Source: Undaria pinnatifida (Eukaryota; Sar; Phaeophyceae; Laminariales; Alariaceae). From it: DNA of 64,000 nucleotides. The notes under the pieces are model-generated. The model searched no databases, was not told the DNA's origin, and saw only the letters and a program-made list of their open reading frames with translations. Both the position numbers and the translations under genes were made by a program. How positions within the stretch are numbered: the stretch's first letter is position 1; every line of letters begins with the position of its first letter. Where the stretch lies: the NCBI GenBank assembly GCA_012845835.1, contig JABAKD010000025.1, positions 214,001 to 278,000 on the forward strand, read 5' to 3'. This document shows positions 31,821 to 43,900 of the stretch, piece after piece.

Positions 31821-32198
31821 GCTGCTGCTGCTGCTGCTGGTAGTGATATACTGCTGCTGTGGCTGCTGTTGCTGCTACACCAGTGAAATGTAGCAGCAGC
31901 AGTGCTATCATACGTACGTTGGTTCGCTGGTTCTTTCGCTGGTCCTTCTATTGCCACAACAGCAGCATGAACTAGTACTACTTGTATATACTCCGTATGT
32001 TCTAATAACTGCTGTATGTATGTTCTTAGCATCACACATCCATAGCTGTAAGACGTGCTCCATCAAATCTCTCCGCCGACTTATCGCAGAGTTTCGGTCT
32101 ACTGCCTACTGATGTGTGTGCTGCTGTTTGCTCTGGGCAGGACAACAGGCGCATAGCCGTCGGCGACATGGCGGATGCAGGAGGCACCCCAGAGCTCA
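31301..32198 (+). CDS. Two possible exons with armadillo-like sequence (31301-31468, 32141-32198)
   Basis: First exon: acceptor GAAGCAG, strong donor AG|GTGAGA. It encodes DDEAVRSTAVLRLLVHTLNN, then a second helix-like stretch ending AILSTL. Second exon: pyrimidine tract plus GGGCAG, donor A|GTGAGT. It encodes NRRIAVGDMADAGGTPELS, which resembles the NR-x-x-I-V-D-A-G-G-I-P-x-L segment of armadillo repeats. The phases do not join directly (2 against 0), so an exon is missing between them or one boundary is wrong. A minus-strand open frame (31420-30947) overlaps the first exon and is an alternative. It may be part of a gene, or a remnant. Confidence 0.3.
31683..31880. repeat. Triplet repeat (CTG/CTA then GGT then GCT)
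   Basis: Imperfect TGCTGC, GGTGGT and GCTGCT runs for about 200 bp. Open frames coding for polyAla/polyPro on the minus strand are artefacts of the triplets. Confidence 0.9.
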
Positions 32199-32599
32199 GT
32201 GAGTTCTGCTCTTTGTTCATTGGCGCTCCTCTTCAAATCCTAGACCACACAGGTCCGCTGCAAGGCAACTACCCCCCCGCCCTCTCCGCTCTTCTTTCTC
32301 TCCTTCTCTATTTCCATCCCTTGCCCGCGGTACACGCATATATCACAGCTGACGCAATTCATGCCACCAGCATGTCCTTCCAAACTGGTGGCAGATATTT
32401 ATAGTGCAAGTGATGTCGCTGTGGTATAATATTGATTGAGTTCTATCCCATGAGAACTCGCGCAGAATTATTGTTCGGGGTATCTATTTGTGACTCATGT
32501 ACTAAATAGTCGCAAACGTGCCTCGTAGAACTGCTTGCAGTACAAACTGGGCCGGCCAAGACGCTTAAAACAAGCCAATATCGCTGTGCTGCGCTCACT

Positions 32600-32834
32600 T
32601 TTTCGAGTTCGGATCTGAAATTTTGACACGTGATTTGGACCAAGCTCACCAAAACAGGACCCGACGAACTAAAAAAAAAAAAAAAACGTTGACTTTTTAT
32701 CAAATTCATTACTTTGGAAAACTTTTAACCGGCCATATGTCGACCTTTTTTTTTTTTTCTTGAGTTCGTCGGGTGCTGTTTTAGTGAGCTTGGTCCAAAT
32801 CACGTGTCAAAATTTCAGGTCCTAAATTCGAAAA
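32600..32834. mobile_element. Inverted-repeat hairpin, arms of about 85 bp (MITE-like)
   Basis: The left arm TTTTCGAGTTCGGATCTGA...CCCGACGAACT is complementary to the right arm AGTTCGTCGGG...TTCAGGTCCTAAATTCGAAAA. An A-run ends the left arm and a T-run starts the right, extending the stem. The loop is about 60 bp. No coding capacity. Confidence 0.9.
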
Positions 32835-34756
32835 TTGAGAGGTGTATGGCCAAGTTTCCACCGAAGGACCTCTGCATACATGCCTACATATATTTCAGGG
32901 ATTCATCCATAACTTTCGAACGAAAGTGACCCATGAAATGAAACGCTCATGTCTCTACTCCTCGTCCCAAGATGTACATGCCCAGCAAAATTGAGCCAAT
33001 TCCATCCACGTTGTATTTCGAGGAATTTTAAAAAATGCAACACAGAAAAATCATGAAAAAAATGCTTAAACTAGGAGACGTGAGTAGCAACCACTTTTTT
33101 CGGCACCAACTCGGCAGATTCTCAATCAAGCTGGAGGGCTTGAAATGACCACGGTATCTAGCTGATTACGAGGATATGCACGGTTAGCAGTGAGTCACTG
33201 CCGTTCAAAAGATATGCCCGACTGACGGATTATGGGTTTCTTGGCCGGCCCAGCTTGTATGTATGTGTATGGTGGACAACGCCGACAGCAGCAAGCCCTG
33301 ACACTAATAATAATTTTTTCGTAGTGCTCTTGCGCTCGTACGTATAGGCACGAGGTAAACTACCTCTGTACCTGGTATTACTTGTAGAGGGCGTGAAATA
33401 CGACTCCATATAGGATACCGGCATGGGATACCCGCTCACCTAGGTCTCCGTGCGCGCCGAGACGTTGTGACTTTGTTGCCACTGCGCTCCTTGGCATCAT
33501 GGTTAAATTGACATGAAGGCGAAGAAAATGGCCAGACCCTCCATGGTCCCCACTACCAGGTATGCCGTTGGGTGACTTTGTGCTTGTGGAACTTGTGCAT
33601 TGTACAACTATGATATCGATCGACTTTGAAAAGGCAAAATTGAATGGGACAATTCTTGATGTGCACGACAGCAGGCAAACACATGGGCATGCGTTTTTAA
33701 TTCTGGAGGTCATGGGTCATGTCAGGAGCTGAGAGTAGAGTCGATGCGATGCTATCATGTGCGGGGTGGTGTTGCGAATTGTATGAGTGCGGGCGCGGTG
33801 GGGTTGGGAGAGCGAAATCTAACCGCGAGGGTTGGTGGCGGAAAGTCCATACTAAATATTTCTTGAAGTGTAAGTACCACGAGAAAGTGCCTCGAAACTA
33901 ATAACTGCTTCAAAAATGTATTCCAGAGAGGGAGAACCGAAGACCAAACTCTTAGGAACTGCTGCAAACCAAGAACATCCGGTATCCGTATCCACCCTGG
34001 ATCCATACGAGCTTTCGTTCGCGACGTCAGTACGGGAGAGCGCGTGGGCACGACGTTTTTCGCCAGGGGCAGGAGGGAGGGAGGGATGGGCAGAAAGACA
34101 AGGGAGTCTTGTCTCACGCCTCGCCGTCACGCGATCGTCGAGGCAGTAGAGGACGACAACCATAGCTAGAGGGAAGCGTTTTCATGCTACTACATTGCGT
34201 CACGTACGGCTTTTTTATGTTTTACAAACTTGTGCACGGAGTAGTAGCCTCGAAACGTCAAACGAGCGCCTCACGGGCTCAGTGCCTTCCGCGCCCGGTG
34301 CGACAGGAAGTCAGATGCCTTCCTGCCACAGGAAAGACAGGAAAGAGCGGGGCGCTTTACCCCGATGAAATCGGAAACACGGTGGCCGCGGATGGGAGTG
34401 AGACGGCCACGTGGCCCACGGCATCACGCCACAGAGTTACTATTTTGGAAGCTACGTTTCGTATTCGCAGGAATGTGATGCTGTGCCGCGTGCAAAATCC
34501 CGCGTCCAAAATCTCGCGTGCAAAATCTTCTCTTTTAACGAAGTAGGGTTGTATTGCGGGCCTTCGAAGGATTACGGTTGGGGTTAGGGTCAGGGTCAGG
34601 CTTCCTAACCCAACGGTGTCAGCCTTCTCGCTTCAAAAAAGGAGACCTTTTTCTTGTTTGCGCCATGGAAATGGTAAATTCGCTTTCGCTCGTAGCATGT
34701 TGATTTTACCTATTTTTTATCTCATTTTCCTCTCGTGTTTGTGCTAAATCGTGCAG
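32835..34756. other. Region upstream of the ROCO cap exon; start exon not resolved
   Basis: The cap exon enters in phase 1, so a start codon exon must lie upstream. ATG at 34665 followed by a good donor (GTAAAT at 34674) was tested, but it ends in phase 0 and does not fit. An open frame at 34184-34546 has no motif. A telomere-like GGTTGGGGTTAGGGTCAGG lies at 34575-34600. Confidence 0.4.
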
Positions 34757-34984
34757 GTTCCGTCAGTCTTGACCGCGAGATTTTGTGCGCCTTTTTCGAC
34801 GCTACGAATAGTCCCGAAGGACAGATGAGTCGTGCGAAGTCTGGTAGCGTACTGACGCTCCAAGAGTGCTGGAAGCGTAAAGGCGGTTGGAAATCGTCTA
34901 AGCCTATGGAGGCGTGGCACGGCGTTACCACCAACGCGGAGGACAGGGTTATCGGCCTGAAATTGGACGAAAACAACCTCACAG
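34757..34984 (+). CDS. ROCO exon 1 seen: LRR N-terminal cap
   Basis: Acceptor GTGCAG, donor ACAG|GTAGAA, phases 1 and 1, 228 nt. It encodes SLDREILCAFFDATN, an insertion rich in Ser and Lys, then PMEAWHGVTTNAEDRVIGL and DENNLTG. The DRE-x-L...F-x-A-T...W-x-G-V-T-T pattern is the usual N-terminal cap of these LRR domains. The Cys-poor insertion between the two halves is longer than usual. Confidence 0.92.
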
Positions 34985-37900
34985 GTAGAACGTGATAGCA
35001 TGCGCCTCGTACGCAATACAAGCATCAGGTAGCTCGACATAAGTCTGCATACACCTCGTTTACATCGTATACAGCACCAGACACCCTCGTGCAGAGTACT
35101 CCTGTACGTGGTGAGAGACAAGAAAGCTGGTTCAGACAGGGTTTCTTATTTCAGAATGGGTGCAGTCTACGATATTTACGATGGTTTGAGAATAACGGCT
35201 CCTGTACTTTTGCTTTTCCTGCAAATCTCAGCCTGGGTTTCTTTTTTTGTACTATTTTTATTGGTAACGCAGGTGCCATGTACTGCTGTGTTTGAATAGA
35301 CTACTGCTGCTGATGTATAGTTGAGGTATGCGCGGGTTGTTCGCCTCGCTTTAAATTGTGCCTTCAATATCAATACTATGAACGAGTTCTGCGTTGACGC
35401 GCCTCGATTTACGACAACGGTCCCAAGACCATCGGACAATCGAAGGGTTAGCGGAATAGGATCTATGTTCGTGTAATCGTGCAACGTTTTCAATGAAAGG
35501 CGCCGATTTTATGAGGAAGGCCATGGAAACCTGCTGAAAACCTCACCTACACTCGTATGCGTGATACGTCCATCAACAAATATATGACAACGTAGACGAG
35601 TAGTCTCCTGGCCGACTCAAGAGCGATATTGCTTGGTCGCTTGGTCGCTTGGTTGCCGCCTCGCCGGCAATGGAATCAGGGCGAGTGGCGAAGGTGTCAT
35701 GACAGAGCTCTAGAGTGCTGTTCTGTGCCGGCCTGTCAGAGATCCAGAGTGCTCCTTGCTCTGTCCTACGGTCTATGATATGTGATTTTGTGTTATGTTG
35801 TGTGGTACGATAAATATAGAGAGGGACTACCTCAGACTCGTGCGTGACTTATGAAGCGGTGTACCAAAATGCTCATACACTTGATCCCCCGATGAAAGCA
35901 CATAATTTAGCAACGCAAAGAATTATAACACTCCCGGCCGTTGTTTGTCTTGTCTTCAACGTACGACCGGCTTGGTTTGGCCCCTGCTGCCATTGACTAT
36001 TAATCGACGACATTTTGACGGGAGGATTGCTCACGTAAAGATGATCGAGCCCAGCCAGCTCCAGGAAGCATTACGCAACGTTTGTGTGTTCCTCTTGTCC
36101 ATGGGAGCATTACTCAACCTTCCTTTTTTCCATGGGAGCTTTACTCGACCACATTTCCTCTTGTCCATGGGAACACTACTCGTTGTTTATGTCCCCCCTT
36201 GTCTATGGGAGCTTTGCTCAATCTTTCTTCTATCTTGTTGTCCATGCCCCTACTGTACCTGTAACCTCGTTTGTCAGGCGTCATACCCCCAGAGCTGGGC
36301 GGCCTCGTAGCCCTGGAGGATCTAAGCCTTCGGAAGAACGCGCTTAAAGGTGATCCTCTTTTGTGTTTTTTTTTCGATCTGCTGTGAATGAGATGCGACC
36401 CCTGGATAGGGTGATGCGTCAAAACTGTAAGTGCTCCGTGGTATTTGCAGCTATTGCAATGAACGCCAATCTGCGACACAATTCTTGCTTTTTCACACCT
36501 CGGTATTGCTGCTAACTTCGTCCCAGATCTATATTTTCCTGGGCAGTCGAACGCTACCAAACGGTGAAACGACAATATCAGCGAAAATCCCAAACTCTCG
36601 CCACCAAAAATTTGATATCCAATGTCGACGGAAACAAGGCCAAACAGACAATGCAGCCTTCGGCTGCGCCTCCAGCGGAGCATTTTCGCCAGCCGGGGAG
36701 GGACGGCCTGATTTGGACTCATCACCCTCTCACAATAATTTTCGGTGTTGAACATGATGCTAGCATTACGGCATACCCTACTTGAGACGAAATTATCCCG
36801 TGACAAGCCAATCTAGGTGGTATCATCTCCCGTGGGTAATACCAGGTATATATTATTGCAGCGCTACTTAGCCGGTACCACTTTGCAGTAGCTTTTTCAT
36901 GTCACGACGATTTTCATGGTATTATCTCCCGAAAAGTCTTGAACCGGAATGTCTTGAAATGGGTACACCACTCTACTTGTCTTAAACCGGCTTGTCTTAA
37001 ACCGAATTGTCTTAAAATGGGTACACCACGGTATAGGCAACACAGTGTAATCGACAAACGGGCTCCGCCGGAGCTTGATTATTGTTTAGAGCGTTTCCCT
37101 TGCACGCAGTGATGATAAAGCAGTGATGATACAGCATTCTACCACAGCAGTAGGAAGAGAGTGGTCGGCTTGGAGCGGGCTTCATCGCTGACCGTACGTA
37201 TACGAAGTATGATACGTGTTCGAGGATTTCCCCTTTATCTCGCTGCCGTTTGAAGTGTGTTGACTCGGAGACTACAGACTGGTGGTTGGTTTATAATAAC
37301 CCATTCACGGATTCCATGGGTCGTGCAAGAGCATCCAAAGATTAGCTGCAGCGCGATGTAATATACCTCCCTCCAGCTAATGCAATGTATATGCCCACCA
37401 ATGAGTATTCATTTTTGATTAGTGCAATATCACAACACTGTCCGGAAATATAATCAACGTTTGGCATGCGTATTTACACTCTAACGTTCCTTGTATTCAC
37501 GTACAGAGTGATAGGTTTTGCGTAATAGGCGATGGGCGGATTATACTATTATTTATGCCCGTCGTGATTATTGAGCACTTGCACAATCTAGCTAACGCCG
37601 AGCTATCATGCGCCGCTCAGCACGTTCGACACTTGTCGGAGTCGCTGACGTGCGAGGAAAGCCTTTCGAGGCGATGAAGATACTGATATGATGGCATGAT
37701 TGTATGATGGCATGATGGGATGATGGTATGATGCGATGGAGGGGGTACGTTTCGGTCAATGTTTATTTCTGATCGACGGTACGACGGGTACAACCCCTCC
37801 TCGCCTGAGGAGTGACCCAGTGTGTGTTCAGTCCTGTATGTGGTTTGGCCATTCTTGTTGTGTGCGGAGTGCGCGCACAGTTGAGCTCACGGAAGCTCAG

Positions 37901-40900
37901 CTCTTGGAATGAGGTATAGAGCTCCCCATGTTAGCGACTGGGCAAACTTTGGTACCGTCCCTCTACATTGGCATGGTCTATACAAGCCTGCTCTAGACGG
38001 TATGTAGCGTACATTCACCCGGTCTGGTGTTTGCCCAAATCTTCACTCAATGCCGTGTCACCCGAACAACCGTCTGTCGTCTATTAACAGGCGGCATACC
38101 TAAGGAGCTCGGGAAGCTGCGGGCGCTCAAGGAGCTCGATCTGTGTGCAAACCAACTTGTAGGTGAGTCTTTTTTTTATGTTTTTTCATCCGTCCGCTTT
38201 GATATTTCTGGAGATGTCGCATTCGGCAGGCGATAACAACTTCAACACAGTTGTGAGGAACTTAATACGACGTGTTGTGTAGCTGCTACTGTTTGAGGGT
38301 CTTTTGCGTGTATAGCACCAGACCGTTTGGTGCGTTGGATCTTTTCGCTCAAGACGCCAGAAGCTCTGCATTGGTGACATGTTTTTTCCTGGCGAAATGT
38401 CGAGAATTTTTTTTTCGCCGGCAATGGTCATCACACCATGGATGATACACTGTTTTTGCGAGCGAGGCTGTTTTACGATTGGCAGCAAAACATAGTGTTT
38501 CTACTTTGCGATTGGCGCAAGAGAATCGTTTCGATTGCATGATTGGCGCCTAAGAAATAGGGGCACCTTTCCACCCTCGCATGCGCGAATCTCCATGTTC
38601 CGTCCGACACCCTGAGATCTCCCCCAAAGAATAGCTAGAAAATGACATTTGTGACTACTAAAACAGCAGCAGCTACAGCAGTACTTGGTATATACTTCGA
38701 AGTAGTATAGTATAGTATAGTCTATAGTATAGTATAGGGTTAGGGTTGGGTTGGGGTTGAGTTCGCTCGGGTTCGGTTGGGTTGGCGATAGATACTAACC
38801 GATACTACGACATATCCACCTTCTTCGCGAGTTAATGGTGAGAACTACAACAGTTCATGGTACTTCATATCTGGCATTCCCTGAACCCCGGCAGCACGAG
38901 TGCCTCTGTGTGCACCAGTGCACCGATGCACCACCCGCTACTGCAGGATACACCCAGTAAAAAAAAAAAAAAACACCTTGTACATCGCCATTGTTTTCTC
39001 TCACACCTCGCCGAGCTGAAATTACTGCCGGAACGACATTTCCTTTGCAGGGCGACATGAGAAAACATACCGGTTTTCGCCTATACATTTTTTCCTCTCG
39101 TCATATATACGACTATCTGAATTGCGTGACCGTATATGCTACGTCGGCATCCATCGTTCACGTCCACGCCGTTCCGCCACAATCTAATCGCACGCACGCT
39201 ACCAGTACCGTAGCACGTTTTGACGGATGTTGTGGTAGCGGGGGGAAATAATGCCGGCGAACGGAAGTCACGAATGCTTCCCCTTAAGCAACGGAGGTGT
39301 TTTTGTGCGTCGGTATTTAAGGGGATTGGGGCTATCACTGCACGAACAGAGTTGTCTGCTTCTTTCGGAACCACTGGCCGTATGCGAGCGGTTTCGGAAA
39401 CTCGTCCGCCGGTTGTGTATCCTGTACTCCCGAAACGCGCTCGGTTTATCCTTTAATTGTCGATGGCCGAAGACCTGTGCTTCTCGAATATCACTTGGAC
39501 CCTGTCCGCCCGCAGACAGTGAGAGGTGCTGTCCGCGAACCCCGCAGCCGCCGCCTTTCTTCCCCCTCCCCCTCTTCCCTGCCCTTCCCCTGGCGTACAA
39601 CGGTAGCGTAAAGTCACCCCGTTCGACGTTGCCCAACGTTTCACTTTGTTATTATGCCACCAAACTCGCCTTCCAGGCGGCATACCGGAGGAGCTCGGGA
39701 AGCTGCAGGCGCTCAAGAAGCTATCTTTGTCTCGAAACCCGCTTGGAGGTGAGGGTTGCTGTTTTCGCGTCAGTCCATCACTGCTTTTGGTAAACCGTTA
39801 AAAATGCACTCCAGCTGTTGAGTCGCGTTTTTTGTCGAAACTCCTTTGAAGCTGCTGTGTCTGATACTTCGATCGCGCCTGTTACGGGGTATGTGTCCTC
39901 TTGAAGGATGTAGGTTTGTGGGATGCCGCGTAGGTGGCAATGCATAAAACACCAAGTATCACACACAGCTTGCAAATATGAGTTTCGACGAAATCTTCGA
40001 TCTCGCAGCTGGAATGTGTTTTTATTTTTTTCGAATAAAACATACCCGGTACCGGTATTGTAGTAGGTAGATAGAATGCGTGTTTTTCAAGGACAGGGTT
40101 TTGCCTGTATAACGCGCCATGTGTTGTTTTGCATGTTCCCTTGAGGCGCTGGAAGGACTGTATGCGCTAATAAACCACATTGCCTGGTGACTTGCGGGGG
40201 AATGCAATAGCTAAGGCCATCTCAGCATCAAATATGCTGCTAGCATTCCTAGAAACGGCAGTAGCGGCGCTTCAGGGTTGTTGTTGTTGGTGGTGGTGGT
40301 GGTGGTGTTGTTGGTGGTGATGGTGGTGTTGTTATTGTTGTTGTTGTTGGTGGTGGTGGTGGTGGTGATGGCGCTGGGGCTGGTGCTGATGGCGGTGCTG
40401 CTGTTGCTATTGTTGTTGGTGTTGGCAATACAGGCAGGCCCCAACAAACCCTAACCGTGGGTTTTAGTCAAGCATACCAACCATGTCAACCATATCAACC
40501 ATATCCCAAAAAGAAAATATTGCCAACAATGAATACGCGCGACTAAGGCAAGTCATACATCCACCACCCCAGAACCTGAGAGGTATCTTAGAGTGGTATC
40601 TTAGAGTGGTATCTTAGAGTGGTATCTTAGAGTGGTATCTTAGAGTGTATCTTAGAGTGGTATCTTAGAGTGGTATCTTAGAGTGTATCTTAGAGTGGTA
40701 TCTTAGATAGGTATCTTAGAGTGTATCTTAGAGTGTATCTTAGAGTGTATCTTAAAGTGTATCTTAGAGTGTATCTTAGAGTGTATCTTAGAGTGCAAGC
40801 GTTGTTGTTGCGATTAAGTTGCATCCTTACTTACTTGCTGAAACGCCTAACCCTAGGAATCCCATACCATATCCTACCAACCGAACCTACGAATTCACAG

Positions 40901-43900
40901 TAATTCACAGTCACAAAATTGCCGAAAAGGAAGTGTAGTCCGTTACTAACAGGTATAGACTACAACGGACAACATTGCTGAAAAGTAATCAGATCCGTTC
41001 GGGTGCTCCTCATTTAGGAATCCCATACCATATTGTACCGTGCTGTACCATATTGTACCATATTGTACCGAACCTAATCGTTGACTGGGACAAAATCGGG
41101 AAATTTGCCCCGATGCACAGTCGGGCAGCTAAAATAGGTACTGTCAGCTGTTAGGTATGCATGGAGTGATATAGGTACTGTTAGGTATGCAAGGAGTGAG
41201 TCATATTTGCCGCAAAAAGTAACGAGATCCGGTAGTTAGTTCCTTGAGGAGTCCCGTTAGTCAGATATATCTCAGGCCACAATCGTGCTACGTGTATCGC
41301 AGTACCCGGCAGTCACACTCGTCACTCGTCGCTCGTCACTCATCACGCGTCACGCGTCACTCGCCACTGGTCAGTACAAGACCTCCAATACAAACTTTGA
41401 CAGCCCATTGGTTCGCGATACGGCAGGTTAACTTACCGATAGAAACTTGTTTTGGTAAATGCCGTTTGTGAGAGTGATGTACGCCATCATAAAAATCATT
41501 GTACGTCGAAGGATGTGTCCTCATTACCCCACAACTTGCAGAGCGAAAACTGGTGTTATGTATAGACGAATATAATGTGGTCCAAGCCGAGTAGTGACCC
41601 ACGCTATAAATGCTAGTAATGCCACTAATGCTACGGCACAGGTGTGCACGCTATTAATAGCTACTGTAGTTCACACCCTTTTTGTTCCGGAGCTATTCAC
41701 TATAGGATCTCTATGCCCCACACCACACCACACCACAAAGAATGTAATTGATTTTGAGCAAACCTGAAGGTGCAACCAGATGAACAAATCCTAAGTGCTC
41801 TAGTGCTCTAGTCTATTATGAAGTGTATAGCGTTTTTCTTTTCTTTTTTTGCAAAACGAGAACGGCATAGTATGTCCAAGATTTTCGGTTAAGGTGGGTG
41901 GGTTAAGGAGCCCCATCGTTCAAAAATCAGTCTTGCCAAAAAGCGGTATACCTTAGTACTTTATTCTTCAATACCGCCATCCTAACCCTAGCCAATCAAG
42001 TCGCCGCTTTTCCGAGTCAAACGCTGATAAATAATCGTGCTTGTATGTAGGAGCTTGTTCTGGCGTCAAATCGACGAGCGGAAAGCTCGAGAGCGAGAGG
42101 TAGCAAATTCGACGAAAATCGAGGAGTACAAAAAGCTGAAATATAGGAATGCTGACCCCTATGTGCGATAGAAATGAAGGCACGTACCGGGGGGGAGAAG
42201 GAAAGACACCTGTGACCATGACCACGACCTTGTGGCTTGTCCAGAAGGTCGATGAGTGCAAAACCTCTTGCGAGTTGAGCTCGAGGGTAAGAACGGTAAT
42301 TAAAAATAAAAATGCTGATATATAGTATATGATAATAAATACTTAGTATATAATAAGAATGCACACGTGTTTATGAACCCCTGCCTATATTTATGCCCTT
42401 ATTTCCCACGGCTTGCGGCGCGAAACTTACTGGTGTACATGCACCAATACAAGCTGGTTCAAGCTGAATGTCCAGAGCCTGTTTTGGGTTCGAACCCAGT
42501 TAGTTTGAACATGTGTTTATGAGGCCCTGGCCGAACCATTACATCGTTTGAACATATGTTTTCGCCTGAAATATGATCGTTGTGGTTTTTTGTAGGTTGT
42601 CCGGAATGTGTGCCTTCTTTGCAATCGTTTTTGTTTTTTTCCCGAAGTCCACTCCCGCTCGATAGGAGCCCCCTCCTCCTCACGCGTATCACTCGTCAAA
42701 GGCTGCCTGCTTGCATTTGCCCGTTTGTGGTCGTTCCTTTTTTTGTTTTTCTGTGCTACTAGGTAGGTCAACCAATTTTCTAATATCCGCGAGGCATGTT
42801 GTTTACGAACCCAGTGATGTTACTTCTTCTTGCTCCCACGATCGTTCTTGCCAGGCGGCATACCCCCCCAACTGGGCAACCTTGGCGCCCTGCAGGAACT
42901 TCGATGCCATAGCAACAAGCTTGAAGGTGAAATTTATCGTTCTTCGCTGCGATCTAGTTTGAGTAGGAAATGGATGTGTACCAGTGATGCCAACCGTGAA
43001 CTCCCTCACCGAGCCTCTTTTGGCTTGGATCCTTCTCGATTATATACTTGGGGTACATGTTAAAATCTCAGCAACGCCTCACCGCCTTACCCTAGCCCAG
43101 GACAAGAAAAGCGCCATTGCAGATGACATTGCAGATAACATTGCAGATAACATTGCAGATGACATTGCAGATGATACGGTGTTCGCTCAGTGCTGGTTGT
43201 CCACGAGTACTCCCGCCGGAAGTTCAATGGATTTTTCCAACGGCAATCGCCTCGATTCTTTTCATCGTTTTTCGCGGGTCGGATTCACTTCTCGGATCAC
43301 TTCTGATGAAAGCTACGGTATTGTGGTACCATACCCCCTATTTCTACACCGGGTGTTAGCTCTCCTTAGAGCCTTGGCTCTCCTTGGCTCTGCCTAGGGC
43401 CTTAGCTGTTCGCAGGAGTGGCAAAAACACGTTGTGCGATTTGTTTGGCGCACCTTAGCTAACCTTAGCTAACCTTAGCTAACCTTAGCTAACCTTAGTT
43501 AACCTTAGCTAACCTTAGTTAACCTTAGCTAACCTTAGCTAACCTTAGCTAACCTTAGCTAACCTTAGTTAACCTTAGTTAACCTTAGCTAACCTTAGTT
43601 AACCTTAGCTAACCTTATCTTAGCTAACCTTATTTTAGCTAAGATTAGTTAAGGTTAGCTAACCATTCCTTTGGGAGTTCATACAAAAAACATCATACCA
43701 AAAGTTAAAATATCACGAAAGCCTGCGGCCGTGAGGAACAGGAGGGTCACTCTCGCGAGACACCCCGAGCCGCTGCAAAAAAAGCCGTGAAAACTAGATG
43801 AAACCCTTGTGGTACCGTACCCTTGGTCTTCTCCAGGTTCGGATCGTGTCAGGGTGACCCAGTCCGACCAATGGTATTTTGAAACCGCCTGACCAGACCC

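Noticed and set aside
34665-34673. ATG GAA ATG with donor GTAAAT as ROCO start exon
   Set aside because: It ends in phase 0, but the cap exon at 34757 enters in phase 1; an alternative frame through the same donor has no ATG before a stop.
42480-42510. tRNA T-arm-like TGGGTTCGAACCCA
   Set aside because: It is just a palindrome; no acceptor stem, anticodon arm or A box fits around it. The GATTCGAACCC motif near 63925 was dropped for the same reason.
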